From Caryophanales bacterium UBA7581 (GTDB lineage: Bacteria > Bacillota_I > Bacilli_A > RFN20 > CAG-826): 64,000 bases of DNA. Below, one piece after another: positions 25,101-34,545 of this stretch. A model generated the notes under the pieces. It was not told the DNA's origin. It saw only the letters and a list, made by a program, of their open reading frames with translations, and did not search any database. Positions within the stretch are counted from its first letter, which is position 1; each line of letters starts with the position of its first letter. Position numbers and translations under genes: made by a program. The stretch is from assembly GCA_002477825.1 (NCBI GenBank), contig DLKT01000045.1:1-64000 (forward strand), given 5' to 3'.

Positions 25101-26204
25101 CTATTTTTTATGCATGATTTGCGTTAAATGACTTCCTTGATAAATATGAACTCGATTTTTATTTTTTTCTTTCCGATATTCCGCTATATCAATTAATTGG
25201 GTAATTAACTCATAAAAAGACATTCCTTTGGATTCAAAAAGGTAATAAGCTAATGAGCCGGGAATGGAATTAATTTCATTAAGATAGAGTTTTTTTGATT
25301 TTGCATTATAAAGAAAGTCAAAGCGGACTACCCCTAAGCAATGTAAAGATTCAAAGGCCTTTTTTGCATATTTTTCAATTTCTTCTTTTAAGGAAGAAGA
25401 AACATTTGCAGGAATCTTTCGATAGGTCATTCCGCTAAATTCTTCATATTTATTTTCAAAAGATAACACTTCATCTTGGGCATTCACTTCTTCAATTTCA
25501 GAAACCCATATTTTTCTTTCGTCTCCTAAAATGGCAATATTAAATTCTTTGAGATGAGGAACAACTTTTTCAATCATGACTTCCTCTTCTAAATGAAATA
25601 AAGGAATGATGAAACGTTCTACATCTTCTATATTTTCACATTTATGAACACCAATAGAAGAGCCTAAATGGACAGGTTTTAAAATGAGAGGAAAAGAAAA
25701 ATCTTCTAAAAAACTTGCTAAAGAAAAATCATCGGAAAAATATTCTTTTTTGGTAATTTTTCTTCCTTCCGCTACCGGGATTTCTTCTTTGAAAAGAAGT
25801 TCTTTCGTTAAATATTTATCTTGTAATATGGCGGCATTTTCAATACCACCATAGCTCACTGGAATTTGTAACGTATCTAAAAATCCGCCCACTGTTCCGT
25901 CTTCCGCACCAAACCCATGGACGCATAAAATGGCAGAACAAATTTCAAAATGATGCATTCCTTGCACGAAATAATTCTTTTTTCTTTTTCTAATAAAATA
26001 TCCTTTTTTAAAGCCTTTTAAATGCTCATAGTTTTCCTTTTTAAATAAGCTTTTTCCCGTAAATAATTCACCTTTTCTAGAAATATAAATAGGAAGAAAA
26101 GGAAGATGCTTTTTCTTACATTCTTCCATGACTAAAAAAGCGGTGACGATGGATATGTCATGCTCGACACTATCGCCACCATAAACAATCGCTATTCTTT
26201 TCAT
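25101..26204 (-). CDS. ddl: D-alanine-D-alanine ligase
   Basis: A 367-residue ATP-grasp enzyme making the D-Ala-D-Ala dipeptide for peptidoglycan. Conserved segments are VYGGDSVEHDISI, VHGFGAEDGTVGG, KPVHLGSSIGV and RFDF...YLNEINSIPG. The last 30 residues are Lys/Arg-rich. Substrate identity (D-Ala rather than D-Lac or D-Ser) cannot be settled by eye. Last gene of a likely operon: alpha/beta hydrolase, MurF-like, NUDIX, ddl. The MurF-like ligase would use its product. Confidence 0.92.
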   Translation of the reverse strand: MKRIAIVYGGDSVEHDISIVTAFLVMEECKKKHLPFLPIYISRKGELFTGKSLFKKENYEHLKGFKKGYFIRKRKKNYFVQGMHHFEICSAILCVHGFGAEDGTVGGFLDTLQIPVSYGGIENAAILQDKYLTKELLFKEEIPVAEGRKITKKEYFSDDFSLASFLEDFSFPLILKPVHLGSSIGVHKCENIEDVERFIIPLFHLEEEVMIEKVVPHLKEFNIAILGDERKIWVSEIEEVNAQDEVLSFENKYEEFSGMTYRKIPANVSSSLKEEIEKYAKKAFESLHCLGVVRFDFLYNAKSKKLYLNEINSIPGSLAYYLFESKGMSFYELITQLIDIAEYRKEKNKNRVHIYQGSHLTQIMHKK

Positions 26205-26216
26205 GAATGATCTCCT

Positions 26217-26816
26217 TTAATCGAAGATCGTTTGTTTCTCCTCAATAGCCTTCAAAAAACGTTCCATCGTATGTTGATACATTTTTCCTGATAAAGGCGG
26301 TAATTGGTCTAAAGGAAAAAATTTTACATCCGTTGTTTCATGACAATGCTCAGAAAGAAAACGAACGACCTTTCCTTCAAATACAATGACGTATTCGCTC
26401 ATTTTAGAACTAGAATAGGGGGATAAATCCATAATTCCCACTAAACGGGTGATGTCTACTTCCGCTCCTGCTTCTTGTAAACATTCTTTTTTAGCTCCCG
26501 TTTTAGGAGAATCATACAAATCTAACCAGCCACCTGGTAAAGACCATAAGCCTGAATTTGCTTCTTTTACCATTAAAAGTTCATGTTTTTCATTAAATAT
26601 AAAAGTCCGTACCGATAAATTAGGGGTCGGATAAATATTTCTTTCAAAATAAGAAGGTCTTTCAATTTTTACATCAAGAAAATTTTCGATTGCGTCTTTC
26701 GTTATATTTTGTATTTCTTCATAATTTTCTAAAGCATAAGGATCTTTAGAAAAAATCAATCCTATTTTCGCAATGCTATGAATTTTCATTAAAATTTGTA
26801 AATAATCTTTTTCCAT
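26217..26816 (-). CDS. NUDIX hydrolase with degenerate Nudix box
   Basis: A 199-residue protein: an N-terminal helical domain of about 60 residues as in YjhB-type NUDIX proteins, then the Nudix fold. The box reads GGWLDLYDSPKTGAKKECLQE: the usual E after G-x5 is D, RE is KE and the first E of EE is Q, so metal binding may be altered. Substrate unknown; relatives act on ADP-ribose or nucleotide sugars. Two adjacent ATGs (26819, 26816) follow GAAGGTGATC; the second has the better spacing. An earlier TTG at 26831 is unlikely. Sits inside the cell-wall cluster. Confidence 0.82.
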   Translation of the reverse strand: MEKDYLQILMKIHSIAKIGLIFSKDPYALENYEEIQNITKDAIENFLDVKIERPSYFERNIYPTPNLSVRTFIFNEKHELLMVKEANSGLWSLPGGWLDLYDSPKTGAKKECLQEAGAEVDITRLVGIMDLSPYSSSKMSEYVIVFEGKVVRFLSEHCHETTDVKFFPLDQLPPLSGKMYQHTMERFLKAIEEKQTIFD

Positions 26817-26843
26817 CATGATCACCTTCAAATGTAGTATACT

Positions 26844-26860
26844 CTACTTTAAAAAAGTAG
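26844..26860 (-). repeat. Hairpin at the murF-like / NUDIX junction
   Basis: CTACTTT-TTT-AAAGTAG dyad covering the end of the murF-like gene, directly followed by a GTAG...CTAC dyad (about 26832-26847). No long T tract, so it is more likely an mRNA-processing or attenuation element than a full terminator. Confidence 0.4.
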
Positions 26861-28334
26861 AAAAGGTATCATTTGCAATCAATAAAACGTCAACTTTTTC
26901 TTCCTTACATTTTTGATAACCTTCAATAAAACAAGATACAAATTCAATACGATCTTTCGCTTCATTATTCTCTATATAGCCATCATAAAGCGGGTGTTTC
27001 TTTTCTTTAGAAACAATGAAAACTCGATCAAAATGAAGAAGATGACGACCTATATTTCGATTGACTTTTTCATAATCTTTACCTAATTCAATCACGCCAG
27101 GCGTGATAATGGCTTTCTTTCCTTTTTGTAATATCACCGTTTGAATGGCTTCTAAAATTCCTTCTTCATTTCCATTATAAGCATCATCAAAGATTGTCAT
27201 TTGCCCTTCTTTTCGTTTTTTAAAGCGATGCTCTATTCCTTCTAAAGAAGGAAGAATTTGACGGATTTCTTTTTTGGATACGCCCAAATCCGTGGCAACT
27301 TGAATGGCACCACTGATATTAGAAAGTTGAAACATTCCATATAAAGGGATCATCATCCTTTCTTTCATATACTCCACTTCTAATCCATTCTCATGTCGAT
27401 TAGCATAGGAAAAAGTATCTACATAACTATACCCTTCTATAGAAGTTAAATCTTCTTCTTTCGCTTTTAAATACGAAGAATCTTTAGAAAAATAGCCTTT
27501 TTTTGCTTTAAAAAGCAATTTTCTTTTTTCTAGATAGATGTTTTCTAAAGAATGAAAAGTTTTGATATGCATCTTTCCTATCGCGGTTAAAACGCCAATA
27601 TCAGGAACTATGATAGATAGCAAACGATCCATTCCCTTTTTTTCATCTACCCCAAATTCTAAAATCATGATTTCGGTGTGTTCATCTAAATTTTCATTGA
27701 TAAATTTTGTAATTCCCATCGGTGTGTTAATCGACTTCGGTGTCATGATGACTTGATATTTCATTTTTAAAAATTGATAAAGAAAATATTTGAAAGAACT
27801 TTTTCCATAACTTCCCGTAATCGCAATCGTTATAAGATGAGGATTGTTTTTAATTTTTCTTTTCGCTTTTTTGATGTAATACTTTTGAATTCCTTTTTCA
27901 TAAGGTAAAAGTAAAGTGGAACTGATGAATAAATAAAAGGGAACTATAAAAGGAAGCGCACTAGCGAAAATAAGTTGGATAATAGCGGAAGAAAAACAAG
28001 TGATAACACCCCATAAAAAGATAGAAAAAAAGAAAAGTGTTAAGCTTCTTCTCGTCTTTTTTAAAGGCATAAAAGAAGAAGAAAATAAATAATAAATCAG
28101 CCACCCACATAAAAATAAGATGGTTACATATTCACTTTTTAAAAAAAATAATAAAAAGAAAAGAAGCGGAAAAAAGAAAATATAAAAAGATTTTGTCATT
28201 CTTTTTTTATATTCTTGAAATAACGTCATAAAATAACGTTTTTTACTATAATATTGCGAAATAAAAAGTGCTTCATGACGAAGAAAATAGATAGAAAAAA
28301 GAAAAAGAGATATAAAAAAAAGGATGATTTTCAT
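26844..28334 (-). CDS. MurF-like Mur ligase with N-terminal membrane domain
   Basis: A 496-residue protein. The first 165 residues hold about five hydrophobic segments, unlike soluble MurF. From residue 170 it is a Mur ligase: P-loop ITGSYGKSS, LEFGVDEKKG, the HR-containing segment EGIEHRFKKR, FDDAYNGNEEG and a C-terminal domain. MurF joins D-Ala-D-Ala to the UDP-MurNAc-tripeptide; it is placed beside ddl, which makes that dipeptide. The membrane domain would hold the enzyme near MraY/MurG (inference). Overlaps the upstream hydrolase by 4 bases. It could instead be a specialised Mur-like ligase. Confidence 0.82.
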   Translation of the reverse strand: MKIILFFISLFLFSIYFLRHEALFISQYYSKKRYFMTLFQEYKKRMTKSFYIFFFPLLFFLLFFLKSEYVTILFLCGWLIYYLFSSSFMPLKKTRRSLTLFFFSIFLWGVITCFSSAIIQLIFASALPFIVPFYLFISSTLLLPYEKGIQKYYIKKAKRKIKNNPHLITIAITGSYGKSSFKYFLYQFLKMKYQVIMTPKSINTPMGITKFINENLDEHTEIMILEFGVDEKKGMDRLLSIIVPDIGVLTAIGKMHIKTFHSLENIYLEKRKLLFKAKKGYFSKDSSYLKAKEEDLTSIEGYSYVDTFSYANRHENGLEVEYMKERMMIPLYGMFQLSNISGAIQVATDLGVSKKEIRQILPSLEGIEHRFKKRKEGQMTIFDDAYNGNEEGILEAIQTVILQKGKKAIITPGVIELGKDYEKVNRNIGRHLLHFDRVFIVSKEKKHPLYDGYIENNEAKDRIEFVSCFIEGYQKCKEEKVDVLLIANDTFSTFLK

Positions 28335-28996
28335 TTTGTTAGCACCTCTTTTATCTTTTTAATGATTTCACTTTTATATCTTTGATAAGCAAAGTGATTC
28401 CCTTTTTCTATCCATAATTCACTATTTCGTAAATAGGTATGCGCTTCTTCCATTTGTTGAACAGTAACTTCTTCATCTTCTTTACCGATAAAAAGTACCA
28501 CTGGTTTTTCAAAATGTTTCATTTCAAAAACAGGATATCGATGCACCATTCTTACTAATGTAGAACGAAGATATCCTTCCGCATTTAAATAATCTCTACT
28601 GGGTTTTAATGGCTTTTTTATCCATAAGTTCCACCATTTTTTATGACGCCTTTTAGGAAGAATAGAAGGCGCTAATAAAATAAGAGGGACAGGTTCGATT
28701 CTAGAAGCATAATACATCGCTAATTTTCCACCAAAGGAGTGCCCAACAATTAATGAAATATGAATATGATTTTCTATGAGTACCCGATGAATATAAGCTA
28801 AATAATCTTCAATATCATAAGCTTTTTCTAAAGGTGCTTTTTTACCAAAACCAGGAAGATCCAGTAATATACAATTTGCAAAAAGTTGGTGGTCTTTGGC
28901 TAAATCTTCTAAATAAGAAGCATCTAGTCCCCACCCATGTAAAAAAAGAATATAAGGATAATTTTCTTGTTTTTTATGAATGATAATTCCTTCCAT
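28331..28996 (-). CDS. Alpha/beta hydrolase
   Basis: A 221-residue hydrolase with oxyanion segment LHGWGLD, nucleophile elbow GHSFGG, a late acidic residue region (GKEDEE) and catalytic histidine in KGNHFAYQ. Substrate unknown. It is the first gene of the cell-wall cluster and overlaps the MurF-like gene by 4 bases, so the two are translationally coupled; a role in processing an envelope lipid or precursor ester is conceivable but unproven. Lies about 90 bases downstream of cdaA, beyond the cdaA terminator. Confidence 0.85.
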   Translation of the reverse strand: MEGIIIHKKQENYPYILFLHGWGLDASYLEDLAKDHQLFANCILLDLPGFGKKAPLEKAYDIEDYLAYIHRVLIENHIHISLIVGHSFGGKLAMYYASRIEPVPLILLAPSILPKRRHKKWWNLWIKKPLKPSRDYLNAEGYLRSTLVRMVHRYPVFEMKHFEKPVVLFIGKEDEEVTVQQMEEAHTYLRNSELWIEKGNHFAYQRYKSEIIKKIKEVLTK

Positions 28997-29058
28997 TGTC
29001 TTTTCTCCTTAAATCACTATATGAGAAAAAAGAAAAAAACATAACGGACCTATAAAAA

Positions 29059-29086
29059 GAAAAAAAAGTTCAACAATGTGAACTTT
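29059..29086 (-). terminator. Terminator of cdaA
   Basis: 8-bp stem AAAGTTCA / TGAACTTT with a 6-base loop and a minus-strand T run at 29064-29059. Confidence 0.82.
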
Positions 29087-29914
29087 CTATTCTTCATTCA
29101 TATTTGGATTTAAGAATTCAATTAATTTTTCTTTAAAATTGTTTGCATAGCATTTTTCAATTTTACCGTTTTGGTAAATATGAATGGAACCAGTTTCTTC
29201 AGAAACAGTAATGGAGATACAATCATAAGTTTCAGTAATACCTAAGGCCGCCCGGTGACGAGAGCCTAATGAACCTGGCATGGCTTTATTAGAAACAGAA
29301 ACGGAGTCAAAAATGACACCTGCCCGAATGATACGACCTTCACGAATGATGGTCGCGCCATCATGAAGTGGGGTACCTTTATAGAAAATGGTGCGTAATA
29401 ATTCATTTTTTGGTTCCGCATCGATATCGGACCATCTTGAGAAATGATCGGTAGTAATACGATCTTCTTTTTCAATCGTAATGAGTGCGCCACATTTTTC
29501 ATGAGACATCGCTAAGATAGCCGTGGTTAATTCATCAACGAGTTGAATACTACTAATTTTTTCTACTTTATTCTTTTTCGTACTAAAGATTCCACTAAAA
29601 TGGAATTCATCACGTAAAACACTTCGAATTTCATTTCCTGTTAAGATGATTGTAGCGACCACGAAGGAAACAGTAATTACACAAATTACAATCGTGCCTA
29701 ATGGCAAATTAAAGGTTAAATTCAAAACTAATAATGCACATAAAATGCTAAAAACAACACGGAAGCCTTTGGCTTTAATGTAACGATAAACAAAAACTAA
29801 CACTAAGGCCATGGCAATTAAAGCCAAAATATAATCAACTAAAAAGAATGGATTTTGAAATTGCTGTTGAATGTCTTGGAATTTCGCGGGCCACTCCCAC
29901 AATATATGAAACAT
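29087..29914 (-). CDS. cdaA: Diadenylate cyclase CdaA (c-di-AMP synthase)
   Basis: A 275-residue membrane enzyme. Three N-terminal transmembrane helices (residues 25-95) are followed by a DAC domain with the motifs LHDGATII and SRHRAALG. It makes the second messenger c-di-AMP from two ATP, which controls potassium and osmotic balance and cell-wall integrity. In many Bacillota cdaA is followed by the regulator cdaR and glmM; neither is next to it here. Start ATG follows GTAGGTG. The 190 bases upstream are AT-rich with short dyads and no clear promoter. Confidence 0.95.
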   Translation of the reverse strand: MFHILWEWPAKFQDIQQQFQNPFFLVDYILALIAMALVLVFVYRYIKAKGFRVVFSILCALLVLNLTFNLPLGTIVICVITVSFVVATIILTGNEIRSVLRDEFHFSGIFSTKKNKVEKISSIQLVDELTTAILAMSHEKCGALITIEKEDRITTDHFSRWSDIDAEPKNELLRTIFYKGTPLHDGATIIREGRIIRAGVIFDSVSVSNKAMPGSLGSRHRAALGITETYDCISITVSEETGSIHIYQNGKIEKCYANNFKEKLIEFLNPNMNEE

Positions 29915-30102
29915 ACACTATACACCTACTTTCTCTTCTAAAACTACAAACGCGTCTATGAAAACTTATTCTAATCTCATTTTTTCGAGAACATTGATTC
30001 TTTTGCATCAAAAAAAATACGACAAAAAAAGACTTTTCGCCTATATTATTGCATAGGTGTTCAAATTTTAAAAGAAATATTTACCATTTTTCTTTAGAAA
30101 AA

Positions 30103-30942
30103 TCAATTAAAAATGCTAATTATGCCTAATACGATGACAACTAAAGATAAAAAAATGGCAAGCCAACCCATGGTTTTACGGTTGGTCACTACATAGGATA
30201 CCCCAATACTACCAAGACAGCCGCCAATGGCAATGACAATACTTCCCAATCCTGCGGCTTGAGAAATGATTTCTTTTTGACGAAGGACGAATAAAATAAC
30301 AGCGGCTAAAGTGAATAACATGGAGCATATAAACGCGCCTACAGTCACTTTCTTTTGACTACTGATATTCTTTTTTTGTGTCTTTTCTTGTGTCTCTTGA
30401 TATTGTTGAATTTCTTCTACACTTACTTCATCAAAATAAGGAGATAACTTCAATTGTCCAATGATTTCATTTTGATAATTCTCTTTTAAAACGAGAACAA
30501 AACCATTGGCGAAAGATGAATTTTGAAGGGTTGTTTTCGTTAAATCTAAAGAAGTAAAGCCATAATCGCTCCACTTCATCCTTTCATCCAAAGCGAAAAT
30601 ATGATGGTAAGCTAAATATTTTGCTTCCGCAATTACGGTTTTTACTAATAATTCTTCAATGCTTTGATGCGCATAATTCTCATTCACAAAAGGTCCCATT
30701 AGCATTAAAGTATCCATTTCTTTTTGATTTTCATCTATAATTTTCGCTTTAACTAAAGTAATAAAACCGGTGATTTTTCCATCGCTTTCCACAACGAAAG
30801 TTAAATCTTTCATAAAATCTTTAGTAGTGCGCAGATGATTCATTTGATAATCATAGGCTTTTTGTTCTTTTTTAGAAGCCGCGCGAAGAATAAGGCTTAC
30901 TTCATTTATGTCGCTTCTTTTTTCTTTTCGTACAAAATGCAT
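30103..30942 (-). CDS. GNAT-like N-terminal domain fused to three membrane helices
   Basis: A 279-residue protein. The first 165 residues look like a GNAT acetyltransferase fold (VRKEKRSDINEVSLIL, then FVVESDGKITGFITLVK, then NYAHQSIEELLVKTVIAEAKYL). After a Gln/Lys-rich linker there are three transmembrane segments ending at the C-terminus. Fusion of a GNAT domain to a small membrane bundle is uncommon. Starts three bases after lgt stops, so it is translationally coupled to lipoprotein diacylglyceryl transferase. Catalytic activity is uncertain. Confidence 0.68.
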   Translation of the reverse strand: MHFVRKEKRSDINEVSLILRAASKKEQKAYDYQMNHLRTTKDFMKDLTFVVESDGKITGFITLVKAKIIDENQKEMDTLMLMGPFVNENYAHQSIEELLVKTVIAEAKYLAYHHIFALDERMKWSDYGFTSLDLTKTTLQNSSFANGFVLVLKENYQNEIIGQLKLSPYFDEVSVEEIQQYQETQEKTQKKNISSQKKVTVGAFICSMLFTLAAVILFVLRQKEIISQAAGLGSIVIAIGGCLGSIGVSYVVTNRKTMGWLAIFLSLVVIVLGIISIFN

Positions 30943-30945
30943 TGT

Positions 30946-31752
30946 TTATTCCTCCACTTTTTTATTTTTGATCCAAGGGTTTTGTTGTTGGAAAAATGGA
31001 TACTTTTCAGGATGAAAGAAGAGAAAATAAGCGCCTAAAGCGATAATTACGATAGAAATCCATTGCGAAGTAGAAAGAAGATAAACGCCGCGAATTTCAT
31101 CGCCTCTAAAGAATTCAATAATGAAACGCCAAATTCCATAACAGAAGAAATATAATCCACTCATTAAATAAGGTCTTTTCTTTTTTAATAAGAAGGTACA
31201 AGCAATCAAACAAGCGCTTAAAACAAATAAGAAACAAGCTTCATAAAGTTGAACAGGTAAAGCATACTCTCCTTCATTTAATGAAGCAAAGTGGAAACCA
31301 TGTTCAGCATCAACGAGCTTTCCATAGCAGCATCCTGATAAAAAGCAACCAATTCTTCCTAAAGCATGTCCAAAAGGTAAAACTGGTAAAATTAATTCCA
31401 TATATTTACGCAAATCTAAGCCATAAAGCTTAACGTAAAGAATTCCCATAAGGATTCCTCCAATCGCCCCACCATAGAAAACTAAGCCACCATCTACGAA
31501 TAAACAACGAAGGGCTTCTTTCACACTATGGAAAGTAGGAATCATGGTAATAAAGAATAAAAATCTAGCACCAAAAGAGGCACCAAAAAGAACAAAGCAA
31601 CATAAGAAAATAATATCTTTCTTAGGAAGTTGGAATTCCTTTTTCTTATGATTAATAATAAGAACTAAAACGAATGACAAAAGTGCGCCTAAAACCATCA
31701 TAAGCGTGTAAGAATCAATCGCTAATCCAAAAATATGTAATGTTGGTTTCAT
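30946..31752 (-). CDS. lgt: Prolipoprotein diacylglyceryl transferase
   Basis: A 268-residue polytopic membrane enzyme that transfers diacylglycerol from phosphatidylglycerol to the lipobox cysteine of prolipoproteins. Signature GRIGCFLSGCCYG near the middle and about seven membrane segments. It would act on the five or more lipoproteins encoded in this window. GGAG precedes the ATG, and a promoter with extended -10 lies upstream. Confidence 0.95.
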   Translation of the reverse strand: MKPTLHIFGLAIDSYTLMMVLGALLSFVLVLIINHKKKEFQLPKKDIIFLCCFVLFGASFGARFLFFITMIPTFHSVKEALRCLFVDGGLVFYGGAIGGILMGILYVKLYGLDLRKYMELILPVLPFGHALGRIGCFLSGCCYGKLVDAEHGFHFASLNEGEYALPVQLYEACFLFVLSACLIACTFLLKKKRPYLMSGLYFFCYGIWRFIIEFFRGDEIRGVYLLSTSQWISIVIIALGAYFLFFHPEKYPFFQQQNPWIKNKKVEE

Positions 31753-31779
31753 AGCACCTATCTCCTAACTCATGCTTAA

Positions 31780-31808
31780 AGAATAACATATCTTTAACAA
31801 GAAAACAA
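31780..31808 (-). promoter_or_regulatory. lgt promoter
   Basis: Minus-strand TTGTTT (31808-31803), 17-base spacer, TATTCT (31785-31780) preceded by an extended TGT. Confidence 0.4.
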
Positions 31809-31821
31809 AGTTTTCTATGTT

Positions 31822-31856
31822 AAAAAAAGCTATGCACTTTGATGGGTACATAGCTT
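31822..31856 (-). terminator. Terminator of the P-type ATPase gene
   Basis: AAGCTATG / CATAGCTT stem with a 14-base apical part that can pair further, followed by a minus-strand T run. Confidence 0.85.
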
Positions 31857-31866
31857 AATTTCTCTA

Positions 31867-34524
31867 TTATTTTTTGTTAGTTTTTTTCTTTTCCATACAT
31901 CTTTGAATCCATTTAATGAATTCCATAATCGGAATAATGGAAATGGCTAAACCTAAAGCAATCGCATATTCGCCTAAATCGATGTATTCAAAACCAAAGG
32001 CATCGCGTAAGAATGGCACATAAATCACTAACGTGGTAAGGACTAAAGCACCAATCATAGAAAGCCAAAGGAATTTATTTTGGTGTTTTAAAGTAAATAC
32101 GGATTTTCTTCTTGAGCGCATATTGAAGGAATGGAAAATTTCCACTAAAGAAAGCGTTAAGAAAGCCATGGTGATACCATCTGCACTATTGAGGTCACTC
32201 CAACTTCCACCTTCAATAACGTGACCAATAAAGTAAGCCGCTAAAGTTAAAAGGGTAATTAAGACGCCTTGAATCAATACATCCGTGCCCATTTGACCGG
32301 CAAAAATACCTTCTTTCGAATCACGCGGATTTCGTTTCATGCTATCAGGTTCACTATCTTCCATACCTAAGCCAATCGCCGGGAAACAGTCGGTGATTAA
32401 GTTAATCCATAATAAATGCGGTGCTTTTAAAACAGTAAATCCTAACATAGAAGCCACAAAGATGGATAAAACTTCTGCTAAGTTACTAGAAAGTAGGAAT
32501 TGAATCGCTTTACGAATGTTATCATAAACTCTTCTACCCTCTTCTACTGCTGAAACAATGGTAGCAAAGTTATCATCCGCTAAAACCATATCCGCTACAT
32601 TTTTGGTAACATCGGTTCCGGTAATTCCCATACCAATACCGATATCCGCATTTTTAATCGATGGAGCATCATTAACGCCATCGCCTGTCATAGCGGTAAT
32701 TTTTCCTACTTTTTGCCAAGCTTGAACGATTCTTACTTTGTGTTCTGGTTGCACACGTGCATAGACACTATATTCTTGAATATGAAGGGTTAATTCTTCA
32801 TCGCTCATATCATTTAATTCAGCACCTGTAATCGCTTGCTTTTCATTAGTTAAAATACCTAATTGAGTAGCAATTGCAACCGCGGTATCCCGGTGATCAC
32901 CAGTAATCATTACTACGCGAATACCTGCTTCTTTGCATTCTTGAATGGCCGCTTTAACTTCGGGACGGATAGGATCAATCATACCCGTTAAACCAATGTA
33001 ACATAAATCATGTTCAAGGTCTTTGGCTTCAAAGGATGTTGGTAACGTATCAACTTTACGCATCGCAGCGCAAAGAACACGTAAAGCTTTGGAGGCCATC
33101 TCTTTGTTTTTATTTAGAATTTCATTTCTTTTTACATCATCTAAAGCAATGATTTCTTTTCCGTTCCAATAAGTTGTACATAATTTTAATACTTCGTCTG
33201 GGGCTCCTTTGGTAAATTGCACATAACCATCTTCAAAGCGATGTACGGTAGACATCATTTTACGCATGGAATCAAAGGGTGCTTCCCCCACCCGTTCATA
33301 TTTTTCTTTTTCATCATTTTTATTTAAACCTAAAGTAAAGGCATAGTTGACTAAAGCGCATTCCGTTGGTTCACCCACTGCGCCACCTTCTTCTAGTTCA
33401 GCATCCGAACATAAAGACATTGCTTCGGCTAAAAGTTTTTCATTTTCACCATGATGTTCAACCACTGTCATTTTATTTTGGGTTAAAGTACCCGTTTTAT
33501 CCGAACAAATCACTTGAGTACAACCTAAAGTTTCTACAGCCGTTAACTTACGAATCGTGGCGTTTCTTCTTGACATTTTAGTAACACCAATCGATAAAAC
33601 AATGGTAACGACCGCGGCTAAGCCTTCTGGAATTGCTGCAACCGCTAAAGAGATAGCAATCATAAATGTATTCAAAATGGTTTCACCGGTAATTCCACCA
33701 TTTAAACCATTTCGTAATAAATCAACACCAAAGATTACAACGCAGATAATTAAGACTAAAATCGTTAAAATTTTACTTAATTGGTTGAGTTTCTTTTGTA
33801 AAGGTGTTTCGCCATCTTTGGCTTTAGATAAGGCATCAGCAATTTTACCCATTTCTGTATCCATACCAGTAGAAATGACTACTGCTTTAGCCCGTCCATA
33901 AACGACATTGCTCCCCATATAAAGCATATTTTTACGATCACCTAATAAAGGTTCTTTATCGTTTTCAATTTCAATTTTTTCTTCTTGTTTTAATACCGGT
34001 ACTGATTCACCGGTTAAAGCGGCTTCTTCCACTTTTAAACTTGCACATTCAATAATTCGCGCATCACTTGGAACCGCATCTCCAGCTTCTAATAAAATCA
34101 CATCACCGGGAACAATATCTTCGGAATTCGTAATTAATACGTGACCATCACGAATAACTTTTGTGGTCGCTTTTGACATTTCTTGTAAAGCTTCAATGGC
34201 TTTTTCTGCTTTACTTTCTTGATAAACACCAAGAATAGCGTTCACCAAGACTACCACCATAATAATGATGACATCCGCTGGTGATTCGTGACTAATAATT
34301 GAAGTAATTAAGGAAATAATAGCCGCGGCAATTAAAACTAGCACCATCGGATCCTTTAATTCACCTAAAAATCTTAAGATTAAAGGTGTCTTTTTTCCTT
34401 CTTTTAATTTGTTTTTTCCAAACGTAGCTTGGCGTTTTTCGACTTCTTCTGTGGAAAGACCAAGGTCTTTTGAAGTCTCTTGTTCTTGGATGACTTCTTC
34501 AACATTTTTCAAGTACTCTTTCAT
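31867..34524 (-). CDS. P2-type cation-transporting ATPase (Ca2+/Mn2+), riboswitch controlled
   Basis: An 885-residue P-type ATPase: N-terminal cation-ATPase domain, TGES actuator loop, PEGL in membrane helix 4, phosphorylation motif DKTGTLTQNK, ATP-binding domain, TGDGVNDAP hinge and a ten-helix membrane layout with NLITD in helix 6, as in SERCA/PMR1-like pumps. These export Ca2+ and sometimes Mn2+. The yybP-ykoY (Mn2+-sensing) riboswitch in its leader points to Mn2+ export as the physiological task. AGGAGG precedes the ATG. Monocistronic. Confidence 0.95.
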   Translation of the reverse strand: MKEYLKNVEEVIQEQETSKDLGLSTEEVEKRQATFGKNKLKEGKKTPLILRFLGELKDPMVLVLIAAAIISLITSIISHESPADVIIIMVVVLVNAILGVYQESKAEKAIEALQEMSKATTKVIRDGHVLITNSEDIVPGDVILLEAGDAVPSDARIIECASLKVEEAALTGESVPVLKQEEKIEIENDKEPLLGDRKNMLYMGSNVVYGRAKAVVISTGMDTEMGKIADALSKAKDGETPLQKKLNQLSKILTILVLIICVVIFGVDLLRNGLNGGITGETILNTFMIAISLAVAAIPEGLAAVVTIVLSIGVTKMSRRNATIRKLTAVETLGCTQVICSDKTGTLTQNKMTVVEHHGENEKLLAEAMSLCSDAELEEGGAVGEPTECALVNYAFTLGLNKNDEKEKYERVGEAPFDSMRKMMSTVHRFEDGYVQFTKGAPDEVLKLCTTYWNGKEIIALDDVKRNEILNKNKEMASKALRVLCAAMRKVDTLPTSFEAKDLEHDLCYIGLTGMIDPIRPEVKAAIQECKEAGIRVVMITGDHRDTAVAIATQLGILTNEKQAITGAELNDMSDEELTLHIQEYSVYARVQPEHKVRIVQAWQKVGKITAMTGDGVNDAPSIKNADIGIGMGITGTDVTKNVADMVLADDNFATIVSAVEEGRRVYDNIRKAIQFLLSSNLAEVLSIFVASMLGFTVLKAPHLLWINLITDCFPAIGLGMEDSEPDSMKRNPRDSKEGIFAGQMGTDVLIQGVLITLLTLAAYFIGHVIEGGSWSDLNSADGITMAFLTLSLVEIFHSFNMRSRRKSVFTLKHQNKFLWLSMIGALVLTTLVIYVPFLRDAFGFEYIDLGEYAIALGLAISIIPIMEFIKWIQRCMEKKKTNKK

Positions 34525-34545
34525 GCTTTTCCTCCTGTCGAGTCA

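Noticed and set aside
33366..33901. Plus-strand open frames opposite the P-type ATPase, copA and other genes
   Set aside because: They are antisense shadows of well-supported genes, without ribosome sites or recognisable domains.
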